Positions 35,758 through 43,571 of a DNA stretch of 64,000 nucleotides are shown here, piece by piece. Source of the DNA: Leptospiraceae bacterium (GTDB lineage Bacteria > Spirochaetota > Leptospiria > Leptospirales > Leptonemataceae); assembly GCA_026418015.1 (NCBI GenBank), contig JAOACE010000011.1, forward strand, positions 1 through 64,000. Direction: 5' to 3'. Position 1 is the stretch's first letter. Each line of letters begins with the position of its first letter. The position numbers were made by a program, and so were the translations under genes. A model generated the notes under the pieces. The model made no database searches and had not been told where the DNA came from. It saw only the letters and a list, made by a program, of their open reading frames with translations.

Positions 35758-37197
35758 ATGACAAAATGGTTTTTGAACAACAAATGGATTTTTGTTATAA
35801 TATATAGTATATTTTTTTTATTATTCTTGAACAACTCGTATCTTTATGATCAAGACGAAGCAGCTTATGCTGGTTTTGCAAGAAACATGATCGAATCTAA
35901 CGACTTACTTTTATTAGATTTTCCTTTTTCTGAACCACACAGAAAACCCCCTTTACATTTTTGGATAACAGCATTGTCTTTTAAAATCTTTGGCGAAAGT
36001 GAATTTACTCTTAGAATATTTCCTGCAATATGGATCTTTTTAACATATACTTTAACTTATTTGTTGAGTTCAAAGATTTATAACCATAGAGTTGCCTTTT
36101 ATTCTTTTTTGATTTTATCGTGTTCTTTGTATTTTCCTCTAAACGGAAAAATTGCTCTGGTAGATGGACTTTTAACATTTTTACAGTTTAGTGCAATTTA
36201 TTTGTTATACCTACATTTTTTCGAAGATCATCCTTATGCTAAATATCTCTTTTGGTTTGTTTTAAGCTTAGGTGCACTTACCAAAGGTCCTCCTATATAT
36301 ATACTCTCTATGGGTATATTGTTTTTTGCAGTTTTTAACAAGGATCTAAGAAAAAAGGTTTGGTCTTTACATCCTTGGTTTTTTCTTCCGATTAGTGTAA
36401 TTCCTCTATTTGTTTGGGGATATTTTTTATGGGAAAGAACTAATGGTGCCTTAATTCGCTGGATGATAGACTGGTACATACTAAGAAGAGCTACTAATCC
36501 AGTATTTGGACAATATGGTCCTCCGGGAACTTATTTAATTCTATTTTTTGTTGGATTATTCCCATGGAGCTATTTTTTGATATATACTCTAAAAGATTTA
36601 TTTAATAAATTTATAAATATATTTATAAAAAGAAATACTAATAATAATTTAGATTATTTTATTATTGCTACTTTAATTTCGAGTTGGATTGTATACGAAT
36701 TTATGATGAGTAAACTTCCTTCTTATGTATTAGTGGCATATCCCATTCTTTCTATGTCAATTGCAAATATTTTAGATAAAAATTTTGAATTATATAAAAA
36801 AAAGATCAAAATCATAAGTATTCTGAGCATAATTATGGGAATTTTTGTCCTTGTTTTTTTAGCAGAGTTCAATTCTATAAGAAAGGATACATTTGAACTT
36901 GCAAATCAGATCAAACAAATTATAAAAAAACCCGAAACGATTTATTTTGCAAAAGATTATGCAGTTCCTAGTTTAGCTTATTATTTGGATTATCCTAAAC
37001 AATCAATCGAAATCCTTAAAAGTATTAATACTATAAAAAATTTACAGAACAATTCTCTATTAGTGATAGATAAAGAATCTTTAACACTGTTAGAAAAAGA
37101 AAAAATCGAAATTCTTAGCAAAAAGAAGCTCTATTTGTACGATAGAAATCGTTCTTTGGAACTATTCGTTATAAGATTAAAAAATAATAAAAGATAA
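35758..37197 (+). CDS. ArnT-like GT83 membrane glycosyltransferase
   Basis: 479-residue polytopic enzyme. The first extracytoplasmic loop has DQDEAAYAGFARNM followed by EPHRKPPLHFW, the hallmark of the PMT/ArnT clan that transfers a sugar from a polyprenyl phosphate donor to lipid A or protein. About 10-12 hydrophobic segments are visible, then a small C-terminal domain. The acceptor is unknown. Its end overlaps the opposing PAP2 gene by 21 bases, and both may act on envelope lipids. Confidence 0.88.
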   Translation: MTKWFLNNKWIFVIIYSIFFLLFLNNSYLYDQDEAAYAGFARNMIESNDLLLLDFPFSEPHRKPPLHFWITALSFKIFGESEFTLRIFPAIWIFLTYTLTYLLSSKIYNHRVAFYSFLILSCSLYFPLNGKIALVDGLLTFLQFSAIYLLYLHFFEDHPYAKYLFWFVLSLGALTKGPPIYILSMGILFFAVFNKDLRKKVWSLHPWFFLPISVIPLFVWGYFLWERTNGALIRWMIDWYILRRATNPVFGQYGPPGTYLILFFVGLFPWSYFLIYTLKDLFNKFINIFIKRNTNNNLDYFIIATLISSWIVYEFMMSKLPSYVLVAYPILSMSIANILDKNFELYKKKIKIISILSIIMGIFVLVFLAEFNSIRKDTFELANQIKQIIKKPETIYFAKDYAVPSLAYYLDYPKQSIEILKSINTIKNLQNNSLLVIDKESLTLLEKEKIEILSKKKLYLYDRNRSLELFVIRLKNNKR

Positions 37198-37743
37198 AGC
37201 TATTATAATTCTAAAAGTAAAAAAACCAATGATTCCTCCAACAACCACATCCAAAGGGAAATGAACTCCAAAATAAATCCTTCCATAACCAATCAATAAA
37301 GCATAGAACCATGCCAAGATCTGAAATATTAAAGGAACTCCAACAAACGTTAAAAAGCTTACGATTAAAAATGCAACTGCTGTATCTCCCGAAGGAAAGG
37401 ATTTATGATAAATAGGTTCAAGAACATAAGCGTCTTTGATTACATTCGAAGGTCTACGAACTTTAAGAAGATTTTTTAATAGACCAATTAGCAAGCCTTG
37501 TAGAATCATTGCGAATAAAAAATATATAAAATAATCTGAGGCAAAGAATAAGACTAATATAGCAATAGGAATAAGGATAAAGCCTTTTCCTAGGAAATAA
37601 AAATATTTATAAAACCAATCTAAAAATGGATGTCTTGCATGATTGATGAAATAAAATAATTGAATGTTTAAAGGAAAATCTTCGATAAAAGAAATCCTTG
37701 AATCTTTTTTTAAAATTAATGAATTCACTATCATTTTATTCAT
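37177..37743 (-). CDS. PAP2-family phosphatase with altered second motif
   Basis: 188-residue membrane phosphatase. Motif 1 (KVRRPS), motif 3 (YGRIYFGVHFPLDV) with the nucleophile His and supporting Asp are kept. Motif 2 reads FPSGDTA, with Asp in place of the usual His of PSGH. Likely substrates are undecaprenyl diphosphate, phosphatidylglycerol phosphate or lipid A phosphates. The Asp may act as acid in place of His. Six hydrophobic segments are expected. Confidence 0.85.
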   Translation of the reverse strand: MNKMIVNSLILKKDSRISFIEDFPLNIQLFYFINHARHPFLDWFYKYFYFLGKGFILIPIAILVLFFASDYFIYFLFAMILQGLLIGLLKNLLKVRRPSNVIKDAYVLEPIYHKSFPSGDTAVAFLIVSFLTFVGVPLIFQILAWFYALLIGYGRIYFGVHFPLDVVVGGIIGFFTFRIIIALSFIIF

Positions 37744-37885
37744 AAAAAATTATAGAAGCTCATCATTATGAATTTAAGATTACAAAAATATTTAAATTCG
37801 ATAAAAAATACTTGCATAATTTTAAAATTAGATTATCTTGGAATTATCACATCATTTATGTTTAACACATACTCGAGGTTTTACC

Positions 37886-39748
37886 ATGCAACAAGAAAAA
37901 CAATCCTCAGCCTCCATTAAGAAGTTGAGTCAACAAATTGATAATGTAACAATAAGATTTTCGGGAGATTCTGGTGATGGAATGCAGTTGGCAGGAAGTC
38001 AATTTACCTTAGCAACAGGTTATTTAGGAAACGATTTAATGACATTCCCCGATTTTCCAGCAGAAATTCGAGCACCCCAAAATACTGTACCTGGTGTATC
38101 GAGCTTTCAAATTCATTTTGGTAACACTAAAATTTTTACACCGGGTGATCTGGTCGATGTATTAGTAGCAATGAATCCAGCTGCTCTTAAAGCAAACATT
38201 AATTTTTTAAAACAGAATGGTATCCTCATTGCAAACTCAGACGAATTTAATGAACGAAATTTAATTAAAGTTGGATATCAGTCTAATCCCTTACATGATG
38301 AAAATTTAAAACAAAAATATAGAATTATAGAAGTGCCCATTTCTACATTAACAAAAAATGCATTAAAAGATACAGGACTTTCTGCACGAGAAATCGAACG
38401 TTGTAAAAACTTTTTTACGTTAGGGATTACTTATTGGCTCTTTCAAAGAGATCCTCAACCAACAATTAATTGGCTTAAAAAAGCTTTTGCAAACAAACCT
38501 CATTTAGCAGATGCAAACATAAAAGCATTGATGGCTGGTCACGCTTATGCAGAAACTGTCGAAGCCTTCGAAACCAGATACGAAGTAAAAAAAGCTATAT
38601 TTCCCCCGGGTATATACAGAAATATTAACGGTAATACTGCATTAGCATTAGGTATCGTCTCTGCAGCAATTCTGTCTAAATTAAAAGTACTCTATGCAGG
38701 TTATCCTATTACACCAGCTTCCGATATACTACACGAATTGGTAAAGTTTAAACACTGCAATGTATATACGTTCCAAGCAGAAGACGAAATTGCTGCAATT
38801 GGTGCTGCTATCGGTGCCTCTTATGGTGGTTCTATTGGTATTACTGGTTCTTCTGGACCTGGTATATCTTTAAAAACAGAAGCAGTGAATTTAGCTGTAA
38901 TGGCAGAATTACCTGTTGTCATTATCAACGTACAAAGAAGTGGACCTTCTACTGGTATGCCAACAAAAACAGAACAAGCTGATCTTTTACAAGCAATGTT
39001 TGGCAGAAATGGAGAAAGTCCAGTTCCCATCCTTGCACCAGCGACACCAGCAGATAATTTCCAGTTGATTTTCGATGCTATAAAAATAGCTGTTAAATAC
39101 ATGACCCCTGTATTTTTTCTTTCTGATGGTTATTTAGCTAATGGTTCTGAACCATGGAAATTACCTAACATAGAAGATTTAGAATTCAATGTTCCCAAAC
39201 CTATACTAAACGAAAAAATAGAAAATTATAAAATCTACGGAAGAGATCCAGAAACACTTGCAAGAAAATGGGTAGTTCCAGGAAATCCTTATCATATGCA
39301 TCGAATTGGTGGGTTAGAGAAAAACGAAAACGGAAATATTAGTTACGATCCAGATAACCACGATAAAATGGTTCGATTAAGAAGCGAAAAAATCCAACGC
39401 GTTGTTCAAGACATTCCTGATTTAGAAGTTTTTGGTTCTAACGAAGGAAATTTATTAGTAGTAAGTTGGGGTTCTACTTTTGGAGCAGTAAGAGAATCCG
39501 TAGAAAGATTGTATAGAGAAGGATATTCCATAGGCCATGTTCATTTAAGATATATTAATCCATTCCCAAAAAATCTAGAAAAAATCTTAAAATCGTTTAA
39601 AAAAATCATCGTCCCAGAAATCAATTTAGGGCAGTTGGTATTTTTGTTAAGAGCAAAATATTTGGTACCAGCGGAACCTTACAATCAAGTTCGCGGTAGA
39701 CCATTTACAACATCCGAATTAATCGAAGCATTCAAAAAACATTTATAA
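37886..39748 (+). CDS. korA: 2-oxoacid:ferredoxin oxidoreductase, alpha (gamma-alpha fusion)
   Basis: 620 residues. The first 190 or so form the gamma domain (RFSGDSGDGMQLAGSQF and PAEIRAP) and the rest is the alpha (pyrimidine-binding) domain with AGYPITPASDILHE and INVQRSGPSTGMPTKTEQAD. This fusion is typical of KorA, which oxidises 2-oxoglutarate with ferredoxin, or works in the carboxylating direction. The ATG at 37886 (GAGGT upstream) is preferred to a start 48 bases earlier. KorB follows after 22 bases. No ferredoxin-type subunit is encoded here. Confidence 0.93.
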   Translation: MQQEKQSSASIKKLSQQIDNVTIRFSGDSGDGMQLAGSQFTLATGYLGNDLMTFPDFPAEIRAPQNTVPGVSSFQIHFGNTKIFTPGDLVDVLVAMNPAALKANINFLKQNGILIANSDEFNERNLIKVGYQSNPLHDENLKQKYRIIEVPISTLTKNALKDTGLSAREIERCKNFFTLGITYWLFQRDPQPTINWLKKAFANKPHLADANIKALMAGHAYAETVEAFETRYEVKKAIFPPGIYRNINGNTALALGIVSAAILSKLKVLYAGYPITPASDILHELVKFKHCNVYTFQAEDEIAAIGAAIGASYGGSIGITGSSGPGISLKTEAVNLAVMAELPVVIINVQRSGPSTGMPTKTEQADLLQAMFGRNGESPVPILAPATPADNFQLIFDAIKIAVKYMTPVFFLSDGYLANGSEPWKLPNIEDLEFNVPKPILNEKIENYKIYGRDPETLARKWVVPGNPYHMHRIGGLEKNENGNISYDPDNHDKMVRLRSEKIQRVVQDIPDLEVFGSNEGNLLVVSWGSTFGAVRESVERLYREGYSIGHVHLRYINPFPKNLEKILKSFKKIIVPEINLGQLVFLLRAKYLVPAEPYNQVRGRPFTTSELIEAFKKHL

Positions 39749-39770
39749 TAAGAATTAGGAGTGAATTTAT

Positions 39771-40769
39771 ATGAGTACTACATTAACAAAAAAAGATTAT
39801 GCATCAGAGGTAGAAATACGTTGGTGTCCAGGTTGTGGTGATTATGCTATCATCAATGCAATACAAAAAGCATTAGCAGATGTACAAGCTCCAAGAGAGA
39901 AAACTGTTTTTATTTCTGGTATAGGTTGTTCTTCTCGATTTCCTTATTACATGAATACTTATGGTTTTCATACCATTCATGGTAGAGCACCAGCAATTGC
40001 GACAGGACTAAAACTTACCAGACCAGATTTAGAGGTATGGATCATCACAGGAGATGGAGATGCATTATCTATTGGTGGAAATCACTTCATTCATTTATTA
40101 AGACGAAACATTAATGTAAAGATTGTTTTATTCAACAATCAAATCTATGGTTTAACAAAAGGACAATATTCTCCAACATCAAAAGTTGGGACAAAATCCA
40201 AAACTACCCCAGAAGGTTCTATCGATGAACCATTTGATCCAATCCGATTAGCTTTTGGTGCTAATGCATCATTTATTGCTAGAACTTTCGATAAAGATAT
40301 TCCTCATATGGAAAGTGTATTTAAAGCAGCTCACGAACACAAAGGAACTGCATTCATAGAAGTATTCCAAAATTGTGTGATTTTTAACGATGGTGTTTAC
40401 AACGAAATAACCGAAAAACAAAATCGAGTAGAAAGAGCCATTTACATAGAAAATAACAAAAAGATGTTATTCGGAAAAGATAACGAAAAGGGCTTAAAAT
40501 TAGACAATAATCAGCTTAAAGTTGTATCCGCAGTAGATCAGCCAGAAGAAGTATCTATTTTCCAAGAAAACGATGAAAATTTTATAATACAATTTATAAA
40601 AAATCATAACAATCCATCTATTCCTATTCCTGCGGGCATATTATATAGGAACAACCGTCCCATTTTCGAAGAAACATACGAGCAACTCGTAGAAAAAAAT
40701 CGCAAAGAAAAAGGCGAACCAGACCTTTATAAAATCTTGTACTCTGGAGAAATATGGGAGATTAAATAA
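39771..40769 (+). CDS. korB: 2-oxoacid:ferredoxin oxidoreductase, beta subunit
   Basis: 332-residue thiamine-diphosphate-binding subunit. It has WCPGCGDYAIIN (Fe-S/TPP region), GIGCSSRFPYYMNTYG, and the TPP motif ITGDGDALSIGGNH with LFNNQIYGLTKGQYSPTS, all typical of KorB. The Cys residues at the start are expected to ligate the iron-sulphur cluster together with a later Cys. Strong RBS (TAGGAGTG). Partner of the preceding korA. Confidence 0.94.
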   Translation: MSTTLTKKDYASEVEIRWCPGCGDYAIINAIQKALADVQAPREKTVFISGIGCSSRFPYYMNTYGFHTIHGRAPAIATGLKLTRPDLEVWIITGDGDALSIGGNHFIHLLRRNINVKIVLFNNQIYGLTKGQYSPTSKVGTKSKTTPEGSIDEPFDPIRLAFGANASFIARTFDKDIPHMESVFKAAHEHKGTAFIEVFQNCVIFNDGVYNEITEKQNRVERAIYIENNKKMLFGKDNEKGLKLDNNQLKVVSAVDQPEEVSIFQENDENFIIQFIKNHNNPSIPIPAGILYRNNRPIFEETYEQLVEKNRKEKGEPDLYKILYSGEIWEIK

Positions 40770-40879
40770 AATTCAATTTTTTTTCACAAATTACTAATTT
40801 TTGCTTGTCAAAATAACGATTAAAAAAATAAGTTTAGCTTATAAAATTTTTGATAAATTTTTTTTAGGAGGTACAATGA

Positions 40880-41305
40880 ATGGAAGATCCTCTTGGTATT
40901 CACTATATAATCGAGTTATATGGCTGTAAACCAGCGATATTGGATGACCTTCAAAAAATCGAAGATACACTCAACTACTCAGCCGATCTGGCAGGAGCAA
41001 CGATAATATCAAGCAAATTCCACAAATTCTCTCCACAAGGTGTTTCTGGAGTTATCGTTATTGCAGAGTCGCATCTTAGTATTCATACTTGGCCAGAATT
41101 GGGTTATGCTGCATTAGATCTCTATACCTGCAACATCAACATGGATATCGATAAAGCTCTTGATTACATTCAAGTTGTATTTAAACCAGAAGAAATGATC
41201 GTAAAATACTTAGAAAGAGGTGTTATGGATCCAGCAAAAAGGCGTTTTCTAAAAGTAAAAGATTACGAACCTAACGAGGCATTTATCACAGGAGGAAAAA
41301 AATGA
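40880..41305 (+). CDS. speD: S-adenosylmethionine decarboxylase proenzyme
   Basis: 141-residue class 1B SpeD. Ser64 in AESHLSIHTWPE is the self-cleavage and pyruvoyl site, His69 and Cys84 (LYTC) complete the active site. It makes decarboxylated SAM for spermidine synthesis. AGGAGG at 40866-40871 suits the ATG at 40880; a nearer out-of-frame ATG at 40876 leads to a short unrelated frame. No spermidine synthase gene lies in the window. It is coupled (four-base overlap) to the SET/SpeD-like fusion gene. Confidence 0.95.
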   Translation: MEDPLGIHYIIELYGCKPAILDDLQKIEDTLNYSADLAGATIISSKFHKFSPQGVSGVIVIAESHLSIHTWPELGYAALDLYTCNINMDIDKALDYIQVVFKPEEMIVKYLERGVMDPAKRRFLKVKDYEPNEAFITGGKK

Positions 41306-42204
41306 TCGAACTAAAAGAGAAGAATTCTTTAATTCATAATTTTTCTATCGAAGTGGATAATTCGAGCATTCATGGAAAAGGTGTATTTGCAAAAGAATCG
41401 ATTAAAAAAGGATCATTGATTGGAGTTCTTACAGGTAAATTCTACCAAAAGAAGGAGTTAAATTCTATACAAGAAGAATTTAAAAGATATTTGTTCCCCA
41501 TCGAGGATTCATTGTTCATTGGTCCAGAATCTTTTTATAATATACCTCCTCTCTTTTATTTGAATCACTCTTGTGAACCTAATGCAGGTATAGATGGAGA
41601 TTTAGCAATCGTAGCTATTAATGATATTTTACCTGGAGAAGAAATTACCATCGATTATGCAACAATGTTTCTTAACGATGAACGACTTATCTGTCAATGT
41701 AAGTCTTCTAATTGTAGAAAATCTATCCATGGTACAGATATCTTAATGCCAGAATTACAAAAGAAATATAGTAACAATATTTCCAACTGGATTAGAAGAA
41801 TATTGGAAATAAAACCTCAGGATATAGCAAGTAAATTGCATTTTGAACAAACAGGGGCATGGGGTTTAGTTACAGCTCTCGATTTACATGATTGTGATCC
41901 AGATATTATCAGGGACCGTGATGCAATTTATCAGTATACAATACAACTCTGCGAAAAAATCAAAGTAAAACGATTTGGTGAACCTATTATCGTTCATTTT
42001 GGAGAAGACGAAAGAGTTGCTGGTTATTCTTTGGTTCAGCTTATAGAAACATCGTTAGTATCTGGACACTTCGCGAATCTTACGAATAGAGTATATTTGG
42101 ATATTTTTAGTTGTGCCTATTACAATCCCACAGAGGTAATTGAATTTTCTAAGAATTTCTTTAAAGCACAAGACTACAATTGTAAAATCTATTTAAGACA
42201 TTAG
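41302..42204 (+). CDS. SET-domain methyltransferase fused to a SpeD-like domain
   Basis: 300 residues with two recognisable parts. Residues about 12-145 are a SET lysine-methyltransferase domain: SIHGKGVFA, FYLNHSCEPNAG, GEEITIDYA and a post-SET CQCKSSNC zinc-type cluster. Residues about 175-300 read like a second AdoMet decarboxylase: GAWGLVTALDLHDCDP resembles the SpeD first strand, and ETSLVSGHF...DIFSC lines up with ESHLSIHTW...LYTC of the neighbour. Ser251, His256 and Cys271 match its pyruvoyl Ser, His and Cys, while the Glu before Ser is Thr. AGGAGG precedes the ATG. It could be a lysine methylase with a SAM-sensing or regulatory domain for speD. The fusion is seen directly; the function is inference. 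Confidence 0.82.
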   Translation: MIELKEKNSLIHNFSIEVDNSSIHGKGVFAKESIKKGSLIGVLTGKFYQKKELNSIQEEFKRYLFPIEDSLFIGPESFYNIPPLFYLNHSCEPNAGIDGDLAIVAINDILPGEEITIDYATMFLNDERLICQCKSSNCRKSIHGTDILMPELQKKYSNNISNWIRRILEIKPQDIASKLHFEQTGAWGLVTALDLHDCDPDIIRDRDAIYQYTIQLCEKIKVKRFGEPIIVHFGEDERVAGYSLVQLIETSLVSGHFANLTNRVYLDIFSCAYYNPTEVIEFSKNFFKAQDYNCKIYLRH

Positions 42205-42208
42205 AAGT

Positions 42209-42230
42209 ACGCCCTTTGGGGCGTTTTTTC
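42209..42230 (+). terminator. Rho-independent terminator of the speD operon
   Basis: Stem ACGCCC-TTTG-GGGCGT followed by TTTTTTC, five bases after the stop codon of the SET/SpeD-like gene. Confidence 0.9.
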
Positions 42231-42329
42231 TAATATTCATAAAGTTAAAAAATAATTCAATTGCCATAGGAACAAAAGTTCAATTTATTGTATTTAACAA
42301 TTTCTTTATTTTAACAGGAGATTTATAGT

Positions 42330-43403
42330 ATGATCATTCCTAAGAACCCACAACTAACAGAAGAAGAATTCGAAATCGTAAAAAAGATAGTTAGCGAATT
42401 TGGTTGTAGTGTAACGCCAATTCCCGGTGAAACAATGACAGTATACGCCATAAAAGGCGATGAACGTCATGAATTAATGTTTAATCGTTTAGAAGGTTTA
42501 CCCTTTGTTCTAAGAGTGGATAGGATTCAATCTATGTATAAATTAATGGATATTAAATCGGAACTATCGAAAAATCACTTTAAAATTGCTGGAAAGATTC
42601 CTGGAGAAGATCTGATTGTAATTGCAGGTCATTGTACGATTGATCCTAAAAATCCTAATTTATTTTTCGAATCCGCACATGCAATTAAAGAAGCTGGTGC
42701 AGATGTTTTACGCGGTGGTGTTTGGAAACCTAGAACTAGCCCTCATTCTTATCAAGGGGATTCGAAAGCAATTGATATTCTAATAGAAGCAAGGGAGAGG
42801 TTTAATATTCCTGTTATAACAGAAGTAATGGACGAAGAACAATTAGAGGTTGCTCTTGCCTCAAAAGTAGATATGATTCAAATCGGTGCGCGCAATGCAT
42901 TAAATTATTCTCTGTTGAAAAAAATTGGAGAACTAACACACTTTTCGCGTATTCCAATTTTATTAAAACGTGGGATGCATATGGGACCAATAGATGAATT
43001 TATTTCTGCAGCAGAATATATCGTAAGTCATGGAAATCCAAATGTAGTTTTATGTCCACGAGGAACAGTACCAGCAATCGATGGTTATAGAAATTATCCA
43101 GATGAATGTATAACACCACTATTAAAACAAAAAACATGGGCACCAGTAATTGTTGATCCATCTCATTCTGTTGGTCGTGCTATTTATGTGCCTCATGCAG
43201 CATTAGCAGCAATCGCTTATGGTGCAGATGGTCTAATCATAGAAACCCACATTAGAGCAAGAGAAGGTATAGGTGATGATCCGAAACAAGCAATACATCC
43301 TTCTACATTAGCACAAATCATAGAAGATGCTAAAACATTATTCTATAACGTAAAAAAATATCAAAAAGCTTATATTCCCCAATTAGAAAATGTAAGCAAA
43401 TAG
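42330..43403 (+). CDS. DAHP synthase family protein (type I-beta like)
   Basis: 357 residues. An N-terminal ferredoxin-like regulatory domain (about 1-85) precedes a TIM barrel with IAGHCTIDP, VLRGGVWKPRTSPHSYQG, QIGARNALNYSLL, LLKRGM, LCPRG and VDPSHSVGR. These are the 3-deoxy-D-arabino-heptulosonate-7-phosphate synthase motifs, the first step of aromatic amino-acid synthesis. After LCPRG the sequence TVPAIDGYRNYPDE departs from the usual RTF-type loop, and GHC replaces the usual GPC, so a related aldolase specificity is possible. Good RBS (AGGAG). Confidence 0.85.
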   Translation: MIIPKNPQLTEEEFEIVKKIVSEFGCSVTPIPGETMTVYAIKGDERHELMFNRLEGLPFVLRVDRIQSMYKLMDIKSELSKNHFKIAGKIPGEDLIVIAGHCTIDPKNPNLFFESAHAIKEAGADVLRGGVWKPRTSPHSYQGDSKAIDILIEARERFNIPVITEVMDEEQLEVALASKVDMIQIGARNALNYSLLKKIGELTHFSRIPILLKRGMHMGPIDEFISAAEYIVSHGNPNVVLCPRGTVPAIDGYRNYPDECITPLLKQKTWAPVIVDPSHSVGRAIYVPHAALAAIAYGADGLIIETHIRAREGIGDDPKQAIHPSTLAQIIEDAKTLFYNVKKYQKAYIPQLENVSK

Positions 43404-43423
43404 ATGCTTATCATCTATTTGCT
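43395..43423 (+). terminator. 12-bp hairpin overlapping the DAHP synthase stop codon
   Basis: AGCAAATAGATG-CTTAT-CATCTATTTGCT; the TAG stop is inside the left arm. Downstream is T-rich (CATTTATTCTTC) but lacks a clean T tract, so this is a weak or atypical terminator. Confidence 0.55.
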
Positions 43424-43527
43424 CATTTATTCTTCATTCTTAAAGAATAACTTCTTTTCTATAAAATAGAATTATGTTTTAACACTAGTGCAGTTTAAAA
43501 GACTTTGAATTATTTAAAAAAATAAGA

Positions 43528-43560
43528 GGGCACAATATTCATTTACATTTTTTTGTGCCC
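43528..43560 (-). terminator. Terminator for the PPDK-like gene
   Basis: On the minus strand GGGCACAA and TTGTGCCC (8 pairs) enclose about 17 bases and are followed by TCTTATTTTTTT. The loop is long but the position just after the stop codon fits. Confidence 0.6.
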
Positions 43561-43571
43561 GCGAATTTAAT

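Noticed and set aside
40876-40878. Alternative ATG for speD
   Set aside because: It leads out of frame to a short product; the ATG at 40880 gives the full SpeD with good spacing from AGGAGG.
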